From: Streptomyces aureoverticillatus
GTDB lineage: Bacteria > Actinomycetota > Actinomycetes > Streptomycetales > Streptomycetaceae
Assembly (NCBI RefSeq): GCF_014649395.1
Contig: NZ_BMSY01000003.1
Span: 310,001-374,000, forward strand
Length of the DNA stretch: 64,000 nucleotides
Reading direction: 5' to 3'
Shown: positions 57,464 to 64,000 of the stretch, piece by piece
Position numbering within the stretch: the first letter of the stretch is position 1
How the letters are laid out: each line of letters opens with the position of its first letter
Program-made: the position numbers and the translations under genes
Notes under the pieces: generated by a model
Seen by the model: the letters and a program-made list of their open reading frames with translations, nothing else
What the model was told of the DNA's origin: nothing
The model's database searches: none

Positions 57464-59083
57464 ATGGGCGTGACTGAGACAACTCACACATCGGGCGAGG
57501 GCGGCGCGGGCGTGGGCTCGGGCGGTGGCTGTGGCTCGGGGACCGAGGCGGTCGTCGACGCCGCGCTGCCGGGGCCGCGGGCGACGGATCGGGGCGCGGG
57601 CCGCCTGCCCCGCGTGGAGGGCTTCGCCCACTGGTCCGGGACCGGGACATCCGGGCACGCCCAGCCCGGGCAGGAGCCCGGGAACGCCCAGCTCGGGCGG
57701 AAGGGCGAGTACGCCCAGCCCAAGCAGGAGGGCAAGGCCCTGCGCACCCGCACCCCGCGCTCCGCGCACGCGGAGTTCACGGCGGACGACCACCGTCCCG
57801 ACCCCGTCTCCGTCATCGAGGAGACCAACCGCGGCCGGCTCGCGGAGCTGACGCCGCTGCGCGTCGGCAGGATGGCGGCGAGCCCCTTCGCCTTCCTGCG
57901 CGGCGCCGCCGGACTCATGGCCCACGACCTCGTCCGCACGCCGCTCACCGGCATCGGCGCCCAGATCTGCGGCGACGCCCACGCGGCCAACTTCGGGCTC
58001 TACGGGGACGCCCGCGGCGGCCTCATCATCGACCTGAACGACTTCGACGAGACGGTGCACGGCCCCTGGGAGTGGGACGTCAAACGCCTCGCCACCTCCC
58101 TGGTCCTCGCCGGCCGCGAGGCGGGCGCCAAGGAGGACGCCTGCGAGGAAGCGGCGTACGACGCCGTCGGGGCGTACCGCCGCACCATGCGGCTGCTCGC
58201 CAAACTCCCCGTCCTCGACGCGTGGAACGCGATAGCCGACGAGGAACTGGTCTCCCACACGGACGCCCGCGACCTGCTCGGCACCCTCGACCGCGTCTCC
58301 GAGAAGGCCCGGCAGAACACGAGCGCCCGCTTCGCCGCCAAGTCCACCGAGCCGGTTCCGGACGCCGAGGCGCCGCCGGGCCACGCCGCGCCCCGGCGCT
58401 TCGTGGACGCGCCCCCGGTGCTCCGCCGTGTCCCGGACGCGGAGGCCGCGGCGGTCGCCGCGGCCCTCGGGGAGTACCGCACCACCCTCCCGGAGGACCG
58501 CCTTCCCCTCCTCGCGCGGTATTCGATCCAGGACGTGGCCTTCCGCGTCGTAGGCACCGGCAGCGTCGGACTGCGCTCCTATGTGGTGCTGCTCCTCGAC
58601 CACCGGGGGGAGCCGCTGGTCCTCCAGGTCAAGGAGGCCTGTCCGTCCGCGCTCCTGCCGCACCTGCCGGCGGCGGGCTTCAAGGAGCCGGCGACCGAGC
58701 ACGAGGGCCGGCGGATCGTCCTCGGCCAGAAGCGCATGCAGGTCGTCAGCGACTTCCTGCTCGGCTGGACGACGATATCCGGGCGGCCTTTCCAGGTACG
58801 GCAGTTCAGGAACCGCAAGGGCAGCGTCGACCCGGCCGCCCTCGCCGCCGACCAGCTCGACGACTACGGCCGCATGACCGGCGCCCTGCTCGCCCGCGCC
58901 CACGCGCACAGCGCCGACCCCCGCCTCATCTCCGGGTACTGCGGCAAGAACGACGAACTGGACGAGGCGATGGCCGCCTTCGCGGTGGCCTACGCGGACC
59001 GCACGGAGGCCGACCACGCTCAGCTCGTCGCCGCGGTGCGGGCGGGACGCCTGCGAGCCGAGGCCCAGGGGGTCGTGGCCTAG
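57464..59083 (+). CDS. DUF2252 protein (kinase-fold-like)
   Basis: The 539-residue protein has a Gly/Gln-rich start and the DUF2252 core: ASPFAFLRGAAGLMAHDLVR, GDAHAANFGLYG (like the HGDxxxxN of aminoglycoside-phosphotransferase folds) and LNDFDETVHGPWEWDVKRLA. The fold suggests phosphotransfer to a small molecule, but no activity is established. The start ATG at 57464 follows GTCGGGGGGC. It is followed after 9 bases by the J-domain gene, so the two are co-transcribed. Confidence 0.85.
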   Translation: MGVTETTHTSGEGGAGVGSGGGCGSGTEAVVDAALPGPRATDRGAGRLPRVEGFAHWSGTGTSGHAQPGQEPGNAQLGRKGEYAQPKQEGKALRTRTPRSAHAEFTADDHRPDPVSVIEETNRGRLAELTPLRVGRMAASPFAFLRGAAGLMAHDLVRTPLTGIGAQICGDAHAANFGLYGDARGGLIIDLNDFDETVHGPWEWDVKRLATSLVLAGREAGAKEDACEEAAYDAVGAYRRTMRLLAKLPVLDAWNAIADEELVSHTDARDLLGTLDRVSEKARQNTSARFAAKSTEPVPDAEAPPGHAAPRRFVDAPPVLRRVPDAEAAAVAAALGEYRTTLPEDRLPLLARYSIQDVAFRVVGTGSVGLRSYVVLLLDHRGEPLVLQVKEACPSALLPHLPAAGFKEPATEHEGRRIVLGQKRMQVVSDFLLGWTTISGRPFQVRQFRNRKGSVDPAALAADQLDDYGRMTGALLARAHAHSADPRLISGYCGKNDELDEAMAAFAVAYADRTEADHAQLVAAVRAGRLRAEAQGVVA

Positions 59084-59092
59084 GCTGGACAG

Positions 59093-60043
59093 GTGACGAC
59101 CCCGGAAGCCGAGCCGACCAGCCGCGAGACGCCCGAGGAGCCGCCGCTCGACACGGGTGCGCGGCTCGACGCAGAGGGGCGTCCCGAGGACGCGGAGAGC
59201 CGTCCCGAGGGCTCCGCCCGGGCTGAGGAGAGCGACCCGGCCGGTGCGGGTGCCTCGGCCGGTGAGGGCGCGCGGCCCGAGGCGCGGCTCGCGAAGGCGG
59301 TGCGCGCCGCCGAGCAGGCGCTGATCGAGTACGAGATCGCGGTGGAGACCTTCCGGGTGGAGGTGGAGAACTTCTCCCGGCTGCACCACCAGAAGCTCGG
59401 CCCGATGTACGCCCGCCTCGACGAACTGGACGCGTTGATCGCCGAGGCCGTGGCGGCACGGTCCGGCGACCCCGAGGACCGGCGCAAGGCGGACGAGGCG
59501 CGGGCGCGGGTGCTGCCCATGCCGGCCGTCGAGGAGCTGTTCCACGGCTGGATGGACGGCGACGGCCTGTTCCCGGAGGCCGCCGCGATGCTCACCGACC
59601 AGTCCGTGCGGCCGCCGCAGCGGGTACGGCCGAGCGACGAGGTCCGCAAGCTGTACCGGGAGCTGGTCCGCAAGGCGCACCCCGACCTCGCGCAGGACGA
59701 GAAGGAGCGCGAGCGTCGCGACGAGTTCATCACGCGTGTGAACGCCGCGTACGGCCGCGGCGACGAGGCGCTGCTGCGGGAGCTGCTCGCCGAGTGGGCC
59801 GCCGGGCCGGTGCCGGAGGAGCAGCGGCCCAGCCCGAGCGAGGAGCTGTACGCCCGGCTGGAGTGGCTCGCCCGGCGCAAGGAGCTGCTCACGGTCGTGG
59901 CCCGGGACCTGGAGGAGAGCGCGATCGGCTCGATGCTCAAGCTGGCGCCCGACGACCCGGACCGCCTCCTGGACGAGATCGCCGAGCAGCTCCTGGCCCA
60001 GGTCGCGGAGCGCGAGGCGGAACTGGAGCGGGTGACCGCCTGA
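59093..60043 (+). CDS. J-domain-containing cytoplasmic protein
   Basis: The 316-residue protein has a disordered acidic start, a long coiled-coil-like segment (about 62-125) and a J-domain near residues 180-225 with the HPD tripeptide (LVRKAHPDLAQDEKERERRD). J-domains stimulate Hsp70 ATPase. No Gly/Phe or zinc region is present, so it is a specialised co-chaperone. The GTG at 59093 follows the DUF2252 stop by 9 bases. Confidence 0.85.
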   Translation: MTTPEAEPTSRETPEEPPLDTGARLDAEGRPEDAESRPEGSARAEESDPAGAGASAGEGARPEARLAKAVRAAEQALIEYEIAVETFRVEVENFSRLHHQKLGPMYARLDELDALIAEAVAARSGDPEDRRKADEARARVLPMPAVEELFHGWMDGDGLFPEAAAMLTDQSVRPPQRVRPSDEVRKLYRELVRKAHPDLAQDEKERERRDEFITRVNAAYGRGDEALLRELLAEWAAGPVPEEQRPSPSEELYARLEWLARRKELLTVVARDLEESAIGSMLKLAPDDPDRLLDEIAEQLLAQVAEREAELERVTA

Positions 60044-60218
60044 GCGGGGCGGGAGGCGGGGCCGCCTGGCTGTGCCGGAGGGGTGGCCGCCCGGCGGTGT
60101 GGGACGCGTGGCGCGTGGCGGTGCGGGAGGCGTGGTCGCGTGGCGGTGTCGACGCGTGGCACGTCGCGGTGCCGGGCGCGGGGCCGTGTCGTGTCGGCGG
60201 TCGGGTAGCGTCGGGGGC

Positions 60219-60566
60219 ATGGCTTTCGGATCCCATGTGCCCACGGTCGGCGTCGACGAGCTCTCGGACGGAGACTTCCTGCTGGACGTCCGCGAGGACG
60301 ATGAGTGGCAGGCGGGCCACGCGGCAGGCGCGCTGCACATTCCGATGAGTGACTTCGTCTCCCGCTACGGGGAGTTGACCGAGGTGGCGCCGCAGGACGG
60401 CAGGATCAACGTGATCTGCCGCTCCGGCGGCCGTTCCGCGCAGGTGACGGCGTACCTCGCCCAGCAGGGCCTCGACGCCGTGAACGTCGAGGGCGGGATG
60501 CAGGTCTGGGAGGCCGCGGGCAGGCCCGTGGTCGACGACAAGGGCCAGCCCGGCACGGTGATCTAG
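60219..60566 (+). CDS. Single-domain rhodanese-like sulfurtransferase
   Basis: The 115-residue protein has VGVDELSDGDFLLDVREDDE and the active-site loop VICRSGGRSAQ with the catalytic Cys. It transfers sulfane sulfur to a nucleophile. No signal peptide is seen. The ATG at 60219 is preceded by GGGGGC. A C-rich terminator region follows. Confidence 0.92.
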   Translation: MAFGSHVPTVGVDELSDGDFLLDVREDDEWQAGHAAGALHIPMSDFVSRYGELTEVAPQDGRINVICRSGGRSAQVTAYLAQQGLDAVNVEGGMQVWEAAGRPVVDDKGQPGTVI

Positions 60567-60626
60567 CCCCCCGGGCCTCCCCCCCCCCGGGGGGCCGGCC
60601 CCGGCCTCCCCCCCCGGGGCCCCGGC
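60567..60626. terminator. C-rich convergent spacer with poly-C runs
   Basis: A C10 run (60579-60588) and a C8 run (60608-60615) flank G-rich blocks that can form hairpins (CCCCCGGGG type) between convergent genes. Such runs are rare here and are prone to sequencing error. Confidence 0.55.
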
Positions 60627-61778
60627 TCAGGTCAGGGCGTGCGCGGCCAGCAGGTCCCCCAGCGCCTCCTCGTGTGCCGCGGCCGGGCCGAGTGCCAGTT
60701 CCAGGTGCTTGGCCCAGGCGTGATAGCGGTGCAGGGGATAGTCGGTGTCCGCGCCGAAGCCGCCGTGCAGATGCTGCGCGGTCTGCACGACGCGGCGGGC
60801 GCCGTCGGCCGCCCAGATCTTGGCCACCGCCACGTCCCCGGACACCGGCAGCGGCCCGCTGCTGCCCGCGCCCGCGCGGTCCGGTGAGCTGAGCCGCCAG
60901 GCGGCCTGCCAGAGGGTGACCTCCATGGCGCGCAGGTCGATGTACCGGTCGGCGGCCTGCATCGCGACCGCCTGGAACGTGGCCACCGGAAACCCGAACT
61001 GCTCGCGCTTGCCGGTGTACTCACTCGTCATGCCGAGCACGGCCGTACCGAGCCCCAGCGCGAGCGCGCAGGTGCCCGTCGCGAGCAGGTCCCGCAGGAA
61101 GTCCCAGGCCCCGTCCGCCGTGACGACATCGCGGGCCCCGACCCGCACCGAGTCCAGACGCAGCTCACCCAGCCGCTCACCGCTGGTCGAGAACTGCTCG
61201 GCGAGGGCGAGCCCGGGCAGCGCGCGGGACACGAGGGCGAGGATTGTGCGGCCGTCGGCGGCGGTGGCCGGTACGACGGTGAGGTCGGCGTCGTACGCCC
61301 ACGGGACGCCCGTCTGGACGCCGTCCAGGACCCAGTCGCCGCCGTCGGGGCGTGCGGTGACGGCGAGTTCGGCGCCGTCGTGTCCGGTGCGGCCGTTCGC
61401 CGCCACGGTCAGGACGGTCTCCCCGCGGGCGGCCGGCGGGAGCACGGCCTGCCTCAACTCCGCGCCGCCGTAGGCCTGGACGGCGTACGCGGCGGCGCAG
61501 CTCTCCAGGAGCGGGACGCGGGCGAGCACCTTCGCCGATTCGCGCAGCACCAGGCAGAGCGCGATCGGGTCCAGCCCGGACCCGCCGTACTCCGGCGCGA
61601 GCAGCAGGCTCAGCAGGTCGGCCTCGGCGAGCTTGGCCCACAGCGCCCGGTCGAAGTCCTCGGCGACGGCGCCGGGGACGAGGGCGGGGCTGGGCACGCC
61701 GTCCGGCGCGACACCGGCGAAGACCGCCTTGGCCGCCTCGAGCGCCGCCTGCTGCTCCTCGGTGAAGGTGAAGTCCAC
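60627..61778 (-). CDS. Acyl-CoA dehydrogenase
   Basis: The 383-residue flavoprotein has the N-terminal helical domain (MDFTFTEEQQAALEAAKAVF, LLAPEYGGSGLDPIALCLVL), the mid beta domain and a C-terminal segment with VQTAQHLHGGFGADTDYPLH. It desaturates an acyl-CoA at the alpha-beta bond. The short, second-type architecture resembles the steroid-catabolic FadE pairs. The GTG at 61778 is the start. A perfect KstR-like palindrome lies 92 bases upstream. Confidence 0.9.
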   Translation of the reverse strand: MDFTFTEEQQAALEAAKAVFAGVAPDGVPSPALVPGAVAEDFDRALWAKLAEADLLSLLLAPEYGGSGLDPIALCLVLRESAKVLARVPLLESCAAAYAVQAYGGAELRQAVLPPAARGETVLTVAANGRTGHDGAELAVTARPDGGDWVLDGVQTGVPWAYDADLTVVPATAADGRTILALVSRALPGLALAEQFSTSGERLGELRLDSVRVGARDVVTADGAWDFLRDLLATGTCALALGLGTAVLGMTSEYTGKREQFGFPVATFQAVAMQAADRYIDLRAMEVTLWQAAWRLSSPDRAGAGSSGPLPVSGDVAVAKIWAADGARRVVQTAQHLHGGFGADTDYPLHRYHAWAKHLELALGPAAAHEEALGDLLAAHALT

Positions 61779-61869
61779 TGCTCGTCCCTCCGCACCGGCT
61801 GGTACGCCGCCCGTCGTGTCTCGTCGGCCCCGTCTCGGCTCTGGCAGCGTTTCTGACGGGTCGTCAAGA

Positions 61870-61883
61870 TAGAACAGGTTCTA
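61870..61883. promoter_or_regulatory. Perfect palindrome matching the KstR operator
   Basis: TAGAAC-AG-GTTCTA is a perfect 6-2-6 inverted repeat. It fits TnnAACnnGTTnnA, the motif of the TetR-type steroid regulator KstR. It lies in the promoter region of the acyl-CoA dehydrogenase gene. Confidence 0.65.
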
Positions 61884-61969
61884 CGGGAAGGGAACAGGTG
61901 AGCCGGGCGGTGCCGGAGACGGAGCCGGCCGGGGGCAGGGTGCCCCGCAGCTGCGTACAGCGGCCCCGT

Positions 61970-63037
61970 TCAGCGGTCGAAGTCCAGCTCCACCTTGGCC
62001 GTGGTCGGGTGCGACTGGCACGCGAGGACGTAGCCGGCCTCGGTCTCCTCCGGTTCCAGGGCGAAGTTCCGGTCCATCCGGACCTCGCCGGACACCTTGA
62101 ACGCCCGGCAGGTGCCGCACACCCCGCCCTTGCAGGCGAACGGCGCGTCCGCGCGGTTGCGCAGCACCGTGTCCAGGAGGGACTCCCCCGCCTGCACCGG
62201 CCAGGTGCCGGAGCGGCCGTCCAGGGTCACCGTGACCGTGCTGTCCGCAGGGGCGGGCACGGCCGGCGCCGTCACGAGGCCGTCGTCCACGTGGAATATC
62301 TCCTCGTGGACGCGGTGTCGCGCCACCCCCAGGGCGCGCAGCGTCCGCTCCGCCCCCTGCACCAGACCGAACGGGCCGCACAGGAACCAGCCGTCGACCT
62401 CCTCGACCGGCAGCAGCGCGGGCAGCAGCCGCGCGAGCCGCTCCTCGTCCAGACGCCCGGAGTTGAGCCCCGCCTGCTGCTCCTCGCGGGAGAGCACCGT
62501 CACCAACTGGAAGCGGCCCGGCCAGCGGTCCTTGAGGTCGGCCACCTCGTCGAGGAACATCGTGGACGCCGCCGTGCGGTCGCTGCGGATGAGGCAGAAC
62601 TCGGCGCGCGGCTCGCGCTCCAGGAGCGTCGTGACGATGGACAGCACCGGTGTGATGCCGCTGCCGCCGACCACCGCGGCGTACCGCCCCGGGGCCGGGT
62701 CCAGGGTGAAGCGGCCGGCCGGGGTCATCACGTCCAGCTCGTCGCCCGCGACTATCTCCTTGTGCGCGTACGTCGAGAAGACGCCGCCTTCCACCACGCG
62801 CACCCCCACCCGCAACTCCCGCGGCTCATCGGCCGCTTGGGGGGACGGTGCCGGGGAGCAGATCGAGTACGTACGCCGGATCTCCGTGCCGTCGACGACG
62901 CGGCGGATGGCCAGGTGCTGGCCCGGTGCGTACCGATACTCCTCGCGCAGGGCCGGGGGCACCGCGAAGGTCAGCGTCACGGAGTCGTCGGTGAGCTGCT
63001 CGACCGCCGCCACACGGAGCGGGTGGAAGCGCGCCAT
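61970..63037 (-). CDS. paaE: Phenylacetyl-CoA epoxidase reductase subunit PaaE
   Basis: The 355-residue protein has an N-terminal FAD/NAD(P)H reductase part (RRTYSICSPAPSP for flavin, GGSGITPVLSIV for NADPH). A C-terminal plant-type [2Fe-2S] ferredoxin domain carries CKGGVCGTC and a distant VLACQSH Cys. It feeds electrons to the PaaA-PaaC oxygenase. The ATG at 63037 overlaps the paaD stop (TGATG); a GTG at 63040 is also possible. It is the last gene of the operon and ends at 61970. Confidence 0.94.
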   Translation of the reverse strand: MARFHPLRVAAVEQLTDDSVTLTFAVPPALREEYRYAPGQHLAIRRVVDGTEIRRTYSICSPAPSPQAADEPRELRVGVRVVEGGVFSTYAHKEIVAGDELDVMTPAGRFTLDPAPGRYAAVVGGSGITPVLSIVTTLLEREPRAEFCLIRSDRTAASTMFLDEVADLKDRWPGRFQLVTVLSREEQQAGLNSGRLDEERLARLLPALLPVEEVDGWFLCGPFGLVQGAERTLRALGVARHRVHEEIFHVDDGLVTAPAVPAPADSTVTVTLDGRSGTWPVQAGESLLDTVLRNRADAPFACKGGVCGTCRAFKVSGEVRMDRNFALEPEETEAGYVLACQSHPTTAKVELDFDR

Positions 63038-63582
63038 CACAGCTCCTTGAAGTGGTCGAAGGGCTCGCGGCAGGAGACGCAGCGGCGCAGCGCCTTGCAG
63101 GCGGTGGACGAGAAGCGGCTGAGCAGTTCGGTGTCGGTCGATCCGCAGTGCGGGCAGCGCACCGTGAGGGACAGCGGGACCGGGCCGTCGGCGGCGTGCG
63201 GGCGCGGCGGGGCGATGCCGAACTCGGCGAGCTTGCGGCGGCCTTCCGCGCTGATGTCGTCCGTCGACCAGGCGGGGGAGAGCACCGTGCGCACGCTCAC
63301 GTCGTCCCGGCCGTGCTCGCGCAGCACCTGCTCTATGTCCGTGGACATGGCCTCTATGGCGGGGCAGCCCGTGTACGTCGGGGTCAGCTCGACGTCCACG
63401 TGGCCCGTGCCGCTGACCCGGACGGAGCGGAGCACGCCCAGCTCGGCCAGGGTGAGGACGGGCAGCTCGGGGTCGGGCACGGAGCCCGCGAGGGCGCGGA
63501 GCTCGGCTTCGAGGGCGGTGGGGGCGTGGTGGGCCGGGGCGGCTTGCTCGGCCTGGGCGGCACCGGGCGTCGTGGTCACCAT
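63037..63582 (-). CDS. paaD: Phenylacetyl-CoA epoxidase maturation subunit PaaD
   Basis: The 181-residue protein has an Fe-S-assembly (DUF59/MIP18) domain with LAGSVPDPELPVLTLAELGV and TPTYTGCPAIEAM. A C-terminal zinc- or iron-binding tail has CPHCGST and CKALRRCVSCREPFDHFK. It helps to load the metal centre of the epoxidase. The ATG at 63582 overlaps the paaC stop by 7 bases (a GTG at 63579 overlaps by 4). Confidence 0.92.
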   Translation of the reverse strand: MVTTTPGAAQAEQAAPAHHAPTALEAELRALAGSVPDPELPVLTLAELGVLRSVRVSGTGHVDVELTPTYTGCPAIEAMSTDIEQVLREHGRDDVSVRTVLSPAWSTDDISAEGRRKLAEFGIAPPRPHAADGPVPLSLTVRCPHCGSTDTELLSRFSSTACKALRRCVSCREPFDHFKEL

Positions 63583-64000
63583 GACGCCCCCGGGTGGCTG
63601 CGGTGCAGGTGCTGCATCTCGGCGAGCATCCGGCCGAACGACTCGGTGTGCAGGCCCTCGCGGCCCGCCCCGGCCGCCCACGCCCCGCTCTGCGGTCCCT
63701 CGGGGACGCCGAGCGTCGCCTTCTCGAGCACTTCGGTGACCCTGGCCGTCCACTGCTCGCGCAGGGCCTGCCAGTCCAGGTCCAGGCCCGGCACCGGCTG
63801 GAACATCTCTCCGGTGAACCGCCACAGCGCGTCCAGGCCGCGCTCCATCCGCTCGTGGCTCTCCGCCGTGCCGTCGCCGAGCCGGATGGTCCACTGCTCG
63901 GCGTGGTCCTGGTGGTAGGCGACCTCTTTGCCGGCCTTCGCGGCCAGAGGTGCCAACGGGCTTTCAGTGTCGGCCAGTTGGCCGTACAGAAGATTCTGGT
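63576..64000 (-). CDS. paaC: Phenylacetyl-CoA epoxidase subunit PaaC, C-terminal part
   Basis: The frame is open from the window edge to the stop at 63576-63578. The visible 140 residues (LADTESPLAPLAAKAGKEVA, YHQDHAEQWTIRLGDGTAES, LWRFTGEMFQPVPG, HTESFGRMLAEMQHLHRSHP) match the ferritin-like structural subunit PaaC. PaaC forms the oxygenase core with PaaA. The N-terminal half and paaA/paaB lie beyond the window. Confidence 0.92.
   Translation of the reverse strand, partial: QNLLYGQLADTESPLAPLAAKAGKEVAYHQDHAEQWTIRLGDGTAESHERMERGLDALWRFTGEMFQPVPGLDLDWQALREQWTARVTEVLEKATLGVPEGPQSGAWAAGAGREGLHTESFGRMLAEMQHLHRSHPGASW

Overview
The window is chromosomal DNA of a Streptomyces species. The G+C content is very high and third codon positions are almost all G or C. 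The core block in the last third carries the actinobacterial cell-division and cell-wall regulators in their usual order (crgA, class E sortases, pabA, PASTA kinase pknB, pbpA, rodA/ftsW, pstP and two FHA genes). The middle holds rodlin and chaplin genes, which are specific to spore-forming streptomycetes. The PknB to FHA block points to the centre of the linear chromosome, not far from oriC.

Layout. 1-2.8 kb: tail of a membrane protein, a proline-rich Ser/Thr kinase and its HTH partner. 3.0 kb: tRNA-Ala. 3.2-7.4 kb: a decayed accessory patch with integrase fragments beside the tRNA, a gene cut by one in-frame stop, a secreted/membrane protein pair and a MerR stub. 7.4-11.0 kb: a small orphan gene, a conserved small protein, a CBS protein, a DEAD-box RNA helicase with a long structured leader, and a MerR-type regulator. 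11.7-37.9 kb: a surface island with three rodlins, four chaplins (one very long and bearing a sortase signal), an ATP-grasp/FAD oxidoreductase pair, a secreted GH26-like hydrolase, an eight-gene translationally coupled exopolysaccharide operon, small exported proteins, a VKOR-type disulfide enzyme and a tyrosinase with its copper chaperone. 38-43 kb: M23 peptidase, GAF/ANTAR regulator, DUF5324 protein, cyclophilin and rhomboid protease. 43-56.5 kb: crgA through fhaA. 57.2 kb: tRNA-Leu. 57.5-60.6 kb: DUF2252, J-domain and rhodanese genes. 60.6-64 kb: an acyl-CoA dehydrogenase and the end of a phenylacetyl-CoA epoxidase operon (paaC-paaD-paaE).

How the genes fit together. Chaplins and rodlins build the hydrophobic rodlet sheath of aerial hyphae and spores. 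The long chaplin ends in an LAATG sorting signal, the substrate class of the class E sortases encoded 29-32 kb away. A VKOR-family protein between two chaplin genes could supply the disulfides these Cys-bearing proteins need. The tyrosinase pair would make melanin at the same surface, and the polysaccharide operon would make a surface glycan. From memory, in S. coelicolor the rodlin/chaplin/tyrosinase genes (SCO2699-SCO2719) and the pknB/sortase block (SCO3843-SCO3856) are far apart, so their nearness here is unusual and lies next to an integrase-scarred tRNA-Ala.

The least expected signal is a pile-up of short tandem repeats through the polysaccharide operon. Four coding genes carry in-frame arrays with unit lengths of 9/12, 15, 18 and 48 bp. 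The start region of the operon carries two abutting 14-bp x3 arrays, and its terminator is an 18-bp x3 array. This looks like a length-variable, possibly contingency-type glycan locus. Also notable are a cluster of DnaA boxes next to crgA, a perfect KstR-like palindrome before the acyl-CoA dehydrogenase, and a chaplin gene relic.
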